From Lunularia cruciata (lineage: Eukaryota > Streptophyta > Marchantiopsida > Lunulariales > Lunulariaceae), in the NCBI GenBank assembly GCA_948567375.1, contig OX419760.1, positions 59,392,911-59,456,910 on the forward strand: a stretch of 64,000 bases of DNA, read 5' to 3'. Positions 11,936-23,664 of the stretch are shown here, in pieces. The stretch's first letter is position 1; every line of letters starts with the position of its first letter. Made by a program: the position numbers and the translations under genes. The notes under the pieces are model-generated. The model was given only the letters and a program-made list of their open reading frames with translations. It did no database searches and had not been told where the DNA came from.

Positions 11936-13084
11936 CAAAAATTAGTATGAGAGTGTGAAGACTGGACAGGAGAAATTTTTGCACGACTAGGGTTTGCTGA
12001 AAGTGTTGGAAGGAGAGAATGTGTTCCTAGGAGAGGAGAGGATTTTGCAGGAAGTATGCCTTGAGAGTGTGAAGGTCAAAGGGGAGAAGTTTTTCACAAG
12101 AAGTATGTCTTGAGAGTGTAGGACAGGAGAGGTCTTTTCCATGAAGGAAGAGTCTAGACCAAGAAGGAGAGATAAGAGCTGGATAGAGACTATTTTTTGA
12201 ATGTTGGAAGGATAGTGTGAAGTTTGGACAGAAAATTTTGAAGTGGCTGATTTGTGTCAAACAAAGGGAGAGAAGAAGTTCGGTGTGTTTCTAAGACGGA
12301 AGGGAGAAACCTCAAGGGAGAATCTGCTGAGTAGTGGGGATTTTGAGGGGATGTCAAGTGGAGACGCTGTAGACGGGGAGATGAAAAGCTGTAAGGGATA
12401 GGAATTAGGACCAGGCTGATTTCTTTCTTTCCTTTTTATGCTTGGTAAGTCAGAGTGCTTTGATATGAGCACTGTTTAGTCAGGAGCTATTTGACCATTC
12501 CCAAAGGATTTATAAACTGGGACGACTTAGTATGGTGATGGAAATGAAATTCCTTGTGAGTGAATGCATGTGTATTTGATAAGTGAACAGTGATAAGGAA
12601 AGAACATAATTTTTGGAATACTCAGTCCAGCCTACTTAGGTGAATTAGATCATTGAACAAGTTGCTTGGGGTTAAGTTGGTCGCATAACCTGTGGACTAA
12701 TCCACAAACCCCACCAGATCTGTTTCTATCAGACCAGACCAATACAACAAAAACCTCACCAATACAGCAAAAACCTCACCAAACCTAAAAATGATAGACC
12801 AAGAACAGAGTCGGGAATGACAGACCAAGAACAGTAGCCAAGGGATTGAGAAGGGCAGAAATAATCTCAAGCCTTATGCAAATATCCGTTGAGGAGTGTC
12901 AGCAACCAGAATAACGGCAAACAAGTTGCCATGAAAGAGCTATTGTCACCAAACCATAGAACAACACTAGTGTTGGACTATGAAAGAACTACCGAGTCTC
13001 TGACAAACAAGACAACCTAAGCACAGGCAGCCGAGTGCCATGCAATCTTGAGACCTTACAATCCCCGTGACAATGGAAAGGTAT

Positions 13085-14657
13085 GTGATTGGACAAAGTT
13101 TCACAACTATTTGTAAGGAATACTAGTTTGTCCTCCAATGATGAAGAAGGCGGATTTGTTTGGGGGAAATACAAGATGGATCTTGTTATTACAAGAGTTC
13201 AATTACACTATACAAGTAAGGAAGAGAGCTTTGCATGAAAATGTGGACTCCTTATCTAGGTTAGAAATTGAAGACCGGGACCTAGAAGTCAACAATTGGT
13301 TTCTTGACAAGCAATTGCATCATTTGATGGCAATGCAAAATACAAGGTATGCAGTTGGATATCACTATCTGCATACTTGCTAATGTCTTGAGGGATTGGA
13401 TCTGGAGTAGAGTGCAATCTTGCTCAAGAAAATGGGACCATACAAGCTGAAGCACAACATTTTATTTACAATGGGTGAAGATGAAGTACTATGGAGATGC
13501 TTTGAAGCATATGAAGTAGGATGAGTAATTGAGTCCTTACACTCAAAAGCATCAAGAGTACACTATGCCCTAAAAAACACAATAAAGAAAATTCTTGCAG
13601 CAAGGTACTAGTGGTCTACAATTTATAAATATACTGAAACCCATATCCAAAGCTGTGATGCCTATCAAAGAACAAGAAAGCCGACGGCTACTTCTTGTTG
13701 GCTTTCAAGACAAATTTTGCCATTGGCCTCATTTGAGAAATGGGGAATTGATTTTGTGGGTCCAATTCAACTAGTGACCCAATTCACAAGGAAGATATAC
13801 ATCTTGGTTTGCACCTATTATGCAACTAAGATGGTTGAAGTTGAGGCAACTTGGCAAGATGGTGTGGAAATTATTTCCAAATTTTTCTTTCAAAACATCA
13901 TTTTTCAATATAGATGTCCCTTAGAATTGGTCAATGACCAAGGGACTCATTTTTTGAATTCACTTGTGGAGGCATTAACCAAGTAATTCCAAATAAAACA
14001 TTGGAAAATGACTCCTTACAACCCAATGGCCAAAGGATTAATAAAAAAAGTAAATGTGTTGTTATGTAAAATTTTGAATAAAGTGATTGTCAATTATGCT
14101 TACAATTGGGATTCAAAGCTACTTGTAGCTTTGTAGCATATAGAACAACTAAGAAGATTACAACCAAGAAAACTCTATATTTCTTGACATATAGATTGCA
14201 TCCTGTACTACCAGTTGAATTTGAAGTACGATCATATTGTATCCTTTGCAAAGAACAATTGTCGGAGGAAGAAAGTCAAGATCTTTGGATCCATCAATTG
14301 ATGTGGTTAGAAGAGAAAAGAGATTATGCAATGTAAACCAAAAAGGAGATACTAGATCAATGGAAAATCAAGCATGATTTGTGAATAAACCATGTTGCTA
14401 TTTGGGAGGGAGATTTGGTTTCATTACATGAAGACCACTAAATATTTTTTCCAAGCAAGCTGCACTTAGGTGGATGGGACCATACCATGTAATGCACATT
14501 TATGAGAATGACTCAATTCAACTTGCAAACCTAGAAGGAAACACATTTGCCACTTGAGTGACCGGATGGAGAGTCAAAAAATATTGGACTGTGGACTTAG
14601 ACTTGTATAAAGAAGCCAAAGCTGATTTTTGTGAGAACACTTACATTTGAAGGAGGG
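13085..14657 (+). mobile_element. Ty3/gypsy pol, second part (RNase H end, integrase) up to the polypurine tract
   Basis: The + strand shows the RNase H end (TRWILLLQEFNYTIQ) and the integrase core (FEKWGIDFVGPIQLVTQ, RCPLELVNDQGTHF) plus the integrase tail. It continues the pol begun at 9655 and matches the - strand element at 35249-39650. It ends with a purine run (GAAGGAGGG at about 14649-14657) followed by TGTTGGTATGTAG, which is how a polypurine tract meets a 3' LTR. Old and broken. Confidence 0.75.
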
Positions 14658-15180
14658 TGTTGGTATGTAGTAACTACATTTTTTGTTTTTTAACAAGTTT
14701 CAAGAAGTGTATTGTTAAAGCCAAAGTAAGGCTAAATGAGGAAGAAAAGAGAAGAATCATGTGTTCAGGTTAGACCCAACAAAGTCTAATTTGTGTCAAA
14801 AGGACTTGGTCAAACTTATAGGGTGGTAGGACCTAAAGTAATGTCACCTCACATTGAGAGAATCAAAGAAATTGTAACAACTTTCCTTTGGGTCATGCAA
14901 ATTAAGAAGGTGCCATTCAAGAAAATGGTTGCTTCAAGGTGATGAAAGTTGAAAGTGAGAAGGAAAAAACACACAAAATCTGTGAGTCTTGATTGAAAAT
15001 TGACTAGACATGACTGCATGGCATAACACTATAAAATTAAGACTTTGTTGAAGAAGAGATGAAATGTCACAAAGATATCATGTTACTATCAATAGTTGTC
15101 CGGAAGGAATGCAAATCACAAGACTGAACAAGGGTGTGATTTTCCAAAAACCTAAGGGAGTAGGGGTTATGCATCTAGGA
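14658..15180 (+). mobile_element. Probable 3' LTR start of the preceding gypsy element
   Basis: The segment starts with TG directly after the polypurine tract at 14649-14657. Its right end cannot be fixed because no second LTR of this element is in the window; repeat family R begins at about 15200. It contains no supported reading frame. Confidence 0.45.
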
Positions 15181-15199
15181 GAGGAGATAGTGTCCTAAT

Positions 15200-16655
15200 G
15201 ACCTAGAATTTGTAAGCACATGATGCCAATGAAGAGCATCTAACAAAGTCCTGCACTTGCAATGAGGAATCTTGCAATTCAAGAGTAGAAATAATAGCTA
15301 GGATCAAAGTTGAAAATGAGATGATCAGAAATTGGAGGATACAAACACCCCCACATTATTTTGTACCATTTATAGCTTAATTTCATTTAGGATTGAACCT
15401 GTTGAACTCCGAGGAGAAGGCAAGGATGGTGTCTCACTTCCATTCAAATCTTCATCAAGATGCATATGAAGGTAGGAAAATTAACATAAGGGTAATTCAA
15501 GAAGAAGATGCTCACTATGCTAGAACTGGCCAGGAGAAGAAAATTTCTATTCCTATTCCACGGTTGAGGTTGAGGAAGAAAATTCAACCTAAGGATGTGA
15601 CATCACCAGTTCAAGAGAGGAAGACTCAAAAGTTAAACTTGAGGCAGGAGAGGGTGTTTGTAGAATTGTCTTTGGAAGCAAAGTCAAAAGGCAACGTAGA
15701 GTCAAAGAGTGAGGAATTGAAAAAAGAAGAAGATATCTCACTTTATAAAGGGAAGAATTGAGCAGTGGAAGTGAAAGCAAGGCCAAAGTTCAGCAATTGG
15801 TGAATGAGGTTGTTGAAGACAAAGAATGGGAGTTCCACACAAAAATTGATTGCATGGAAGGAGGAGATGGTTAGTATTTAGAGTTACCCAAGGAAGATAT
15901 TCTTGATAGATGAGAAGAGGAGCTAGTGCTGGTGTTCCCATGGGGAGCAAGATCAAAGAATTTTGCAGCTTGCAATTGCATGGACAAGCCGAGTGGTGGA
16001 AGAGTAGGAAAGCTTGGAGGATGTGACATTGAAGATGAGAAGATTGAGAATTTGGAGTGGGGTACCAGTGGAAGCGTGACCCACCAAAGCCAAAGAAAGA
16101 GAAGATGACAATGCAAAAGAATGCAATGGACTAGAATATTTGGCAAAGATCATTTGTCCTTTACTTGTGCAATTGCAGATAATGAAGAAGGAAATTATGA
16201 AAGATCATCCAACAATGAAGAATGATTTGCAAGTAGTGCACTATCTGAGTGAAGAAGTCATGCAAATAAAGAACAGGTTAACTTGAGGAAAGAAGGAAGC
16301 CAAAGCACTTTGGGTTGATATAGTGGTTTGTGACCAATGGTTGAAAGATTTGCAAAAAAGTTTCATGGTGAAGTAGCCTTCTTTGGAAGAAATGAATCAT
16401 CACAATTCAAGCTCGGTTTGGAAACAATTTGATGAATTATGATTATGGATATTGTTAATATGTGACAAGACTGATTCAATGTTTGTTACTCTGTTTTGGG
16501 TGTAATTTTTACCCAAGAAATTAAGGATGCAATCAAGAAGAACTATTTGTGACATCTTACATTGTATTTGACTAATTGTAAGTCGTCTCTCTATGAGAAA
16601 AAATGATTACTTATCAATTATTGCAAAAGTGATACTTGTTGGGTTGTCACACTCC
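15200..16655 (+). mobile_element. Repeat family R, copy 1 (unrecognised protein-coding repeat, decayed)
   Basis: This is one of three diverged copies on the + strand (others at 23850-27095 and 40020-41450). The translation contains LNLLNSEEKARMVSHFHSN, then a basic and acidic stretch, then IDCMEGGDG and YLELP; the equivalents in the other copies are LNLLSSEEKGRMVSHFHPT with IDCMEGGDAPYLELP, and IHCMEGVDMLCLEFP. The 3' part (16140-16655) also aligns with 26780-27095 at the DNA level and ends in TTGGGTTGTCA. No known domain is recognised. Being multi-copy and embedded among LTR elements, it is most likely part of a retroelement. This copy lacks the N-terminal part seen in copies 2 and 3. Confidence 0.65.
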
Positions 16656-16735
16656 CCAAGATTCCAAAACAATATATTGTTCATATTAGAACCAAGTAAG
16701 ACTTTTGAAGAATCTCTATGAAAAGAAGATAAGAA

Positions 16736-16771
16736 GATATTGATATTGATGTTGATGTTGATGTTGATGTT
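16736..16771 (+). repeat. GATATT/GATGTT hexanucleotide microsatellite
   Basis: Six tandem hexamers, GATATT twice and then GATGTT four times, begin at 16736 and are followed by GGTGGTG. On the + strand this reads as alternating Asp and Ile/Val codons. Confidence 0.85.
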
Positions 16772-19599
16772 GGTGGTGTAAGGCCACCTCGATGTCAAGG
16801 AAGAATTAGAACCTACCTTGCCACAGAAAAATCAAGGAAGTGGCTATTTCTTGTCCTAGAGAATGCACCATTACTTCAGACTCTACCATGGTCAAAACCC
16901 AATGTGTTGATGGAGGCCATTGTGTTGGCTAGGAGATTGCAAGAAGTTGGCCTTGTAGATTGTCACAAATTGGGGGCATTTGCCTTCATGTTAGACACTT
17001 TGGTAGATAACTTGGTATCTAAGCAAGAATTCCTACAATGGGTAGACAACCCAAGCAAGGAATGGAAGCAAGGTCTAACCTTTTTATTGACAAATATTAG
17101 ATGCATAACATTAGCTAGCACCCTGATCATTGAGCTATAGGAGGAGATGAAAGGGCTCACCAAAGAACATGACCTTAGGATATGGGAAGTAGAGACCGCT
17201 TGGAATGAGAAGAAAATGATTTTATAGTGACAATTTGACCTCCTTTAGTGTAACTTAGCAAAGGCACACCACCAACTCCAATCTGCTCCAAAGGATAAGA
17301 CTATCGCCAATCTGCAATTAGCGGACAGCCAGAAGAAAGAACATGAACTAGAAGGAGAACTCTATGAACTCTGATCTCAAGTATCCCAGTATAAGGAGGA
17401 CTCCAACACCAAGATATGGGACCTATATGTAGCAATTGATGCTTCATGCAAGGAGAGAAAAGAGTTGAAGGTAGTCCGGTCTGCATTAGAAGTAGAGATT
17501 GCAACTTTGAAGAAGGAGAAGAGCATTAGACAAGAGTTCCAAAATGCTCTAAAAGGAGAGTTGGCTCCTCTTTGCTCAACAATAAACAAGCTTGTTATAG
17601 AGAAGGCCCAATACCACAAGAACCTTCTTTATTACAAGGAGAAGAGGAAGGAGGAGCAAGCTAAGATCAAGGCGTAGCAAAAATCTCAAAATGACCTCAT
17701 ACAAAATTGGAAGCTGGAGCAGAGAGTAAACCAATTACTTTGATTTATTCACCAAAATAAGTTGGAAGGCCCAAGCAAGGCCAAGGGCTCTAAGGCCAAA
17801 GAAGACAAGAAGAACAAAGAGGAAGACGGTTTGGATAGATCAACAAGAGGATGATCCAAGAAGGAAAGGCATAATGATGATGAGGCGGGTCCCTCAAGGA
17901 GGATGTCTAAGGTTGATCTTGCAAGCAATTGTCTCCTACATTTGAGTTCTTCCAGTCCCAATACTCCCCAAAATAGTGTGGGAAATCAACAAGGGTTTGA
18001 TAAGAACATTTCCAATGAAGTGGATCCAAAGTTGCATGGAGAAGAGACCTAGCCAATAGAGAGAATTCCTTTGGATAGGAAACTTGAGGAGAGGGATTCT
18101 ATGACTAAAGAAATGGTCAAAAAAATAAATACTATCCGTCCCAAGTCCTGGAGCACCACGGAGGTCAACATGCCTACTCGAGGAGAGTTGGTGATTGATG
18201 AGTATCAAAATATGGGAAATTTGGTGGAAGCAACCTGCATAGTGGACCTCCTGGAGCCAATAGCAAAGGAAGGGCCTCTTAGGACAAGTAGAGAAGGTAT
18301 TGTGCTACCTATTATAGAAGAAAAAAACAAAAATAAATAAACTAGCTTAGCCCAAATGTTGATGGAGAAGATACTACGGGTAGATTAGTGCAACATATCA
18401 TACCAAGGGAGGTTGTAGGATCTTTTATAAGCAACCCTTTGGGAAGGAGTCAGAGGCTCACCGGCAATACCAATTAACACCAAAGGTGATGAACGTGGTA
18501 TGCCAATTAGCAAAGAGTATGTTGATCATGGATGAATTTGCTTTCTTCATGAGCATATCCCAAGCCCTAGAGTTCCTAGGGCCCATAAGGCCAATAAAGG
18601 TGCATCAAAGTTGTAGGAGATCCTAGATCTTGAACACTACATTTGGGATGTGACAACAATATGGGCAATTAGAAGGGATGACTTTGCATCCCCGGAGGTT
18701 ATCAAGAGGGTTCCTCAAGAGCTATAGGAACTCCAATAATAGCTTAAGTTGGTCTGCATGGTATCCCTTCCTACCCTTGCACCTGATATAAAGGTGGATG
18801 TTCTTGCTGCTTTTAGTAGGCTATAGCAAGAAACCCTAATTTTTACTTTGTTATAACAAGTCTACCAATTTGACTTGGCCCTCCTTATGGGAGTAGCAAT
18901 AAACCAACATATCTTGTTATGTGCAATCATTGGTATAGAACAGTTCTCCATGTTATGGACTTGGGGGATTGAGTTTTGGGATCATATTCTTTTGGGACCC
19001 CTTGAGTACTGGTAGAAGGATTACTAAGGCAAGAACTTTGATTAGTGTACCTCCACAAGTTAACATATGTAGCACTTAGCCTCCCATACTTTTCTTTGAG
19101 GTACTTAGTGGATTTTTTAAGGCTAGTGAATCAAGGTTTGGCATTGAAACTGCACCTTTGTCCTAGACATGAATATGTCAAAACAAATTGGGTCACAAAT
19201 ACCAAAATCACCCAAATCCACTAGGATGTGAAGTTGCAGGCTGCCCAGAATGCCACCATCAGTACAAACCCCACATCTTAGACCTCGCTCATTAGTACCA
19301 TGGTTTAGGAGTTAAGGATTTCAATTGAGCAACTAGGACAAACCTGCACCAACTTTGTTCCCCCTTGGGTCTTCCTTTCACAATCTTAGAGAAGCAAGTG
19401 AGACATTCTCAAATGCAGCTCTTCAAATATTCATTGTCCTATGTTATGTTGCATAATTAAGTGCTTCAACAAGAAGTAGGATGTGGATCTCAATGATGAG
19501 GAAGAAGACTCTAGTGATCCCGATGGTCCCAGAGTTGTTGCATATGTATCTGAGTCCAAGAAGCCTAGAGTTAAAGGACTATCCATACCCTATCACTCA

Positions 19600-20432
19600 G
19601 ACTGGGAGATTTGGGTAAGAAGTCCACCTCAATATATCATATTCCATGTCAAAAGCAGGAGAAGGATTTCTTGGTCTATCCCCCTATGGGGATTTATTTT
19701 GTTACTTGCCTTAAAGAGTCAAAATTATTTCTAGTTTGGCCTGCATTCCTAATTGGAATGGTGCATCATGCTTCCTTCACTTGACAAAGATACCAAAACT
19801 TCAAGGGGAAGGATGAGGATGAAAGCTTTGACACCTTCATAAAGGAGTTTGAGACAATTACGATAGCAAACAAAGAAGATGCAAAAGAAGACCAACTTTG
19901 GATCTTACAGAGTTTGCTAAGAAGAGAGTCTGGATTTGGTACATGCATGTAAGTCAAAACCCTGCCAACATAGAAGACTAGCCAACTGTAAGAAGAAAAT
20001 TCCTAGAACAATTCAAACCCTCAACAATCTGGTAAGGAAGAAGAATGAGAAGTTATAGGATTACACCAAAAGGTTCAAGAGCCTGTTGGGCTGAGTACCT
20101 ATGCGTGGTGCCACCTTGGGATACTCGGATATTTGGTTCCTAGGACATCTCCCCGCCAAACTTTTGCATCTTTGCTAAGGAGTGTGATCGTAGAAAACTA
20201 GGCCAGGTGATCAAGTCAGCGGCGATGTATGAGTCTGCTCAGATAAACCCCCCAGAAAAACAAATCTAGGTCAAAAGATGAAGAAACGAGTAAGACGGTA
20301 ACCTGGCAGCAATCTTCTTATAATTCTAAACCATATTCAGATTGTAGCTTATTCTATGACGTAGCTGCCGGTAAAGGTGATGTCATGATAACCAAGTATG
20401 TGTGGGATCCCATTTTCTTTATTCACATCTCC
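19600..20432 (+). repeat. Long segment duplicated at 41980-42840
   Basis: The two segments align over their whole length with scattered substitutions and a few small indels. Shared landmarks include TATATCATATTCCATGT, TGGAATGGTGCATCA, GAGTACCTATGCGTGGTGCC and GTGGGATCCCATTTTCTTTATT. Similarity falls off right after the last motif in both places, which marks the edge of the repeat. Confidence 0.9.
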
Positions 20433-21341
20433 TTATGATCTCGGATGTTGGTGCGGAGACAACAATGACAAGATTTGTCGTCGACGCACGGTCAGCATGC
20501 TGGATAATGTAAGGTGGTGACCAAGGAAAAAGGCGACCGCTTAGGAAATATGAAGGATGGGAAGACCCCATCAAGCCGTACAAGGGAGAGACAAAAAAGG
20601 TGACTAAGAGCTAAGAGCAAAAGGTAAGACCACATGTAACCCCAAACAAGAAAACTTGGTAAATTTGCACTGTGATCTGAGCGAAAATTTCACATGCCAA
20701 GTCTTGCTGCAATTTGAAGATGTGATAGTTGTCAGATTGGAGAATCAAAACAAGGCTTGGTTATGCAACTTCCCGACAACGGTTTGCAGTGGTATGTTGA
20801 TGACCATTAAGCAAAATGCCATATTCTTCACCGGAACGTAAGACGTAAAGAAACTATTCTAGAGTGAAGATCGCATGAATCCTAAAGTCAACTTGTACCA
20901 GACGTGTTGTAACATACCCTTCGTAGTTGTGTCGTATGATACTTTATAATGGTTGAGTGAATTCTATAAAATTAAACTCCTAACAATAATCAACTGGCTT
21001 CAGAATTGTCATTTGGACTTTTCTGTTATCTGAAGCTCGTCTAGAATACGTGATATAGAGCATTAAGAACTAGAAATTATAGTATAATTTTCAGTTCCTT
21101 ATGACACTGTGCACGGTATTAGAAAATTGGCAGATCAACGTCTAGTGCATAATGGATGATTATCGCAAGGATCTCAAGTACCAAGCCTATCATATCAAGA
21201 GACTCATGAGAAAAGAAGTTCTAGAACTAACGGGATCCTGCATCTTCTCCGCGTTTTCTTAAGCTTCAACGAGCCTGCTTGAAGCTTTAGTTTTGGAGAG
21301 ATTATTCCAAATCATCATATCCCAGGATCTAGTACCTAGGG
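20433..21341. other. Low-copy 3' flank of chitinase gene 1
   Basis: Host-like sequence with many CG dinucleotides lies between the end of repeat S and the stop codon of chitinase gene 1. I see no reading frame I can support. A 68-bp motif at 20525-20592 recurs at 23090-23157 beyond the other end of the gene. Confidence 0.5.
20525..20592 (+). repeat. Left member of a direct repeat flanking chitinase gene 1
   Basis: This segment shares GGCGACCGC and GATGGGAAGAC, then CATCAAGCCGTACAAGGGAG, with 23090-23157 in the same orientation and with the same spacing inside the motif. A weaker trace (ACCCCATCAAGCTGAACAA) lies near 23315. Confidence 0.8.
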
Positions 21342-22704
21342 TTAATAGGGTGTCATGGAAGAGCATAGCAAGTTGCTGCCGGTGTCCACACCCAAGTTGC
21401 CACAAATTTGCTTGAACAGAATGATTCGACTTTCAGCTCCGGATGTGTTTTCTGGTGTGGCTCCACACTCCTTTCCACCATTAATGATGTTTATTGTCAT
21501 ACCAAAACCTGGTTGCCTACCCCCAGCAGCATCAGCTGCGCTTGGTGACCAGAGACCAGTCATCACGTCATGGCAGGAAGGTTTGGGTGATTGTGCAGTT
21601 TGCCAAAACCACATTGCTGTTTTGAACGAAATAACGCCATCGGTAGCCACAAGTTCCGGGTTGTTGAGAAGATCTACACCAATCGCATCGCCGCATTGCT
21701 TGTAATTGTAATTCCTGCACATTTTATATAAATTACGAGGTCAGCAATTGACCAGCTTTTGTTGTAACATGCGTTGGAGGGGTGCCCTCATCGTTCGCTA
21801 GAAACATTTACTTATGCATCATGGATGAGTACAACGTTAATTGATGTACTGAATGCATTCCTCATCATGCCTGCAAAGCATCAATACGACGAATGGGCTG
21901 TGTACCAGGAAAGCTGCACAGGCCCACGGCCGTAGTATCTTTTGCCTGCTGCGCAAGCGTAACCATTTGTAGGATCACAATAGTCTCCAGATGGGTTCGT
22001 TTCTTCAACAAAAGCTAGCCCTGCAACCAAAATTTCAAAATAACTCGGCATTAGGGTCAAAGAGATTCTCCCTGTCAGCTACTTGCTTCTCATTTTTCTT
22101 ATCTCTATCGGCTGTTGCGATTCCAGTTCTTCTTCAGGCTTGCATACCTTTCGAGGGTGACGTCTTCCAGTAAGTTCTACTAGAGTTTAACATAAATTTT
22201 ATTTCCCATAGTTGAGTGGTGGTGAATTTTGCTGATGTGTCAGCAGACCATCTCGCAGTACTCACCGCCTGTTTCATGGTGGATGTTTGCAAAGAAAGCC
22301 GCGATCTCCCGTCTCCGTGTAGAGCAATCACCCGTATTTGCGAATTCGCTATAGAGGCCAGTAGCTTCTATAAAAGCGCTGTAAGTGTACAGTGCATTCC
22401 GTGGAGGGAATGGGAAAATCGAGGTATATTGATCTTCGGAGGCAACACCTCCTACCCCAGCTCCACAATCCCCAGCAGGAGTAGTCGGCGTTCCACCGTT
22501 ACAGTTTCCATAAGCCGGTTGGCAGCCTGCTCCACAATAATCTTCTCCTACGTTGCAGAAACCGAACTCACTACAGCAGTTGGGGCTTGCGCAAGACTGA
22601 CCCCCGCCTTCGGGTCCACAATTTTGTGCAAAGCTCTCATGGACCAGGAGAGGAACTACCAGTGCAAGCAGAACTATTCCTGTCAACGAACGTAATATCA
22701 CCAT
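21342..22704 (-). CDS. Secreted GH19 chitinase with hevein (CBM18) domain, gene 1, three exons
   Basis: Family GH19 endochitinases cleave beta-1,4-GlcNAc chains of fungal and arthropod chitin. Exons on the - strand: 22704-22266, 22020-21906 and 21714-21342, joined by introns of 245 and 191 bp with GT/AG ends. Together they give 308 residues. Residues 1-27 are a signal peptide ending ESFAQ; 28-68 form a hevein domain with all eight cysteines ([11 protein letters not shown]); then comes a Gly/Thr/Pro hinge and the catalytic domain. The proposed acid Glu is E144 in HHETGG; the second catalytic Glu lies in FVEET just after intron 1. [11 protein letters not shown] and MTINIINGG are further family signatures. 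I chose ATG 22704 because it starts the signal peptide. The short loop after HETGG resembles class IV, whereas [10 protein letters not shown] resembles class I, so the class is uncertain. No break is seen; the gene is probably functional. Confidence 0.93.
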
Positions 22705-22840
22705 CCTCGATTCCTCAACACTCTTTAATAACCGTTCTCGATCCAAGCAATGGCAAAATTTTGCTAAACAGTTAAGCCAGTCCCATTTGTTGCACTGGGA
22801 ATGCGTTCGCTCTGGTTTAGTTGATCATCGGGCCGAGGCA

Positions 22841-22846
22841 TTTATA
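22841..22846 (-). promoter_or_regulatory. Probable TATA box of chitinase gene 1
   Basis: TATAAA on the - strand, in the context CTTATAAATGCC, lies 137 bp upstream of the ATG at 22704. This is a plausible distance for a plant promoter with a leader of about 100 bases. A TTGACT W-box core occurs near 22979 on the other strand, but one short motif is weak evidence. Confidence 0.5.
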
Positions 22847-23089
22847 AGTACTGCTTTGTGTTTCGATCTCTGGCCATGAGTTGGACCCGAGAAGACTTCC
22901 AACAGACTTCCCCCCACAAAGCAGTTGGAATCTGAAATTTCGCACCTCCTGAGGCAATCCAAAGGGTGAAAATTTGTGCTTGACTTTCTTGGACCCGTCA
23001 TAGCTTTACGTATACCTTCACAACGAAATGACGTTTGCTTAGCTCACACCATATTTTATTGCATGGCAGTCAACCTCTTAGGCTTTGAA

Positions 23090-23157
23090 AAGAGAAGGCG
23101 ACCGCGTAGGAAAACCGATGGATGGGAAGACTCCATCAAGCCGTACAAGGGAGAGAC
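23090..23157 (+). repeat. Right member of the direct repeat flanking chitinase gene 1
   Basis: Partner of 20525-20592. The motif runs from AAGGCGACCGCGTAGG to AGCCGTACAAGGGAGAGAC. The two members enclose the whole chitinase gene with its promoter. Confidence 0.8.
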
Positions 23158-23346
23158 GGATAAAGTAAGATGAGGCTAGGCCACAATAGAGTCTATATGA
23201 GAAATCTACACTCCTTTGAAGATAAAGATATCTTATGATGTTGACTTAGTGGCATGTCAAGAAGAACAACATTTTTAAGGTATCTTGAATAGTACACTCG
23301 TAGGATTAAACAAGAAGGATAAGAAAACCCCATCAAGCTGAACAAT

Positions 23347-23664
23347 AGTCAAATCTAGGAGGTGAAATGGGGTTTGAAGGACAGAAAGAACCATAAAGGT
23401 ATAACCTAATAGGTAGAATGTGTCACGCTCAAATAGCATCGGAATAAAAAATCTTTCTTACCATTTCCTGCACTTAGAATATAAAAAGTATCCGATTTAA
23501 AAGATAGTCAAATCTAGGAGGTGAAATAGGGTTTGAAGGACAGAAAGAACCATAAAGGTATAACCGAATAGGTAGAATGTGCCACGCTCAAATAGCATCG
23601 GAATAAAAATTCTTTCTTACCAGTTTCTGCACTTAGAATATAAAAACTATCCGAATTAAAAGAT
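23347..23664. repeat. 159-bp tandem duplication
   Basis: The block starting AGTCAAATCTAGGAGGTGAA at 23347 is repeated from 23506 with few changes (about ten by eye). A more diverged third partial unit (TTACTTCCTACGCTTAGAAT and following) lies at about 23750-23790. Confidence 0.9.

Larger units (their letters stand above)
9966..13084. other. Purine-rich 3.1-kb segment lodged inside a gypsy pol
   Basis: This block separates the two halves of one RNase H region and is therefore an insertion or a repeat grown inside the element. From about 10240 to 12480 the + strand is very rich in A and G and holds two tandem arrays (listed separately). The right part, 12480-13084, is of normal composition and contains a short duplicated motif (CCAATACAACAAAAACCTCA and a near copy at about 12740-12780). 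I see no reverse transcriptase, transposase or terminal repeats that would name the insertion. Confidence 0.5.
16656..20432 (+). mobile_element. Repeat family S, copy 1 (long coiled-coil frame and gag-like tail, decayed)
   Basis: A long, decayed + strand frame runs through most of this region. In order: a globular stretch (MLMEAIVLARRLQEVGLVDC), a coiled coil at about 17180-17740 (VRSALEVEIATLKKEKSIRQ), a hydrophilic Ser/Lys-rich linker, then EVNMPTRGELVIDEYQNMGN, and a gag-capsid-like tail at about 19790-20100 with a stretch like DTFIKEFETITIANKEDAK. The last 830 bp are nearly repeated at 41980-42840. Family unknown; a retroelement gag-type gene is the best guess. No LTRs were assigned. Confidence 0.55.

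Noticed and set aside
10239-11938. Long Ser/Leu/Phe/Pro-rich frames on the - strand (up to about 220 codons)
   Set aside because: They are the complement of the purine-rich minisatellites. Pyrimidine-rich DNA has few stop codons, so long frames arise by chance, and the protein repeats merely mirror the DNA units.
21355-21705. Open frame antisense to exon 3 of chitinase gene 1
   Set aside because: Shadow of the real coding exon on the other strand; the same kind of antisense frame occurs opposite exon 1 (22216-22695) and opposite exon 3 of gene 2 (50238-50561).
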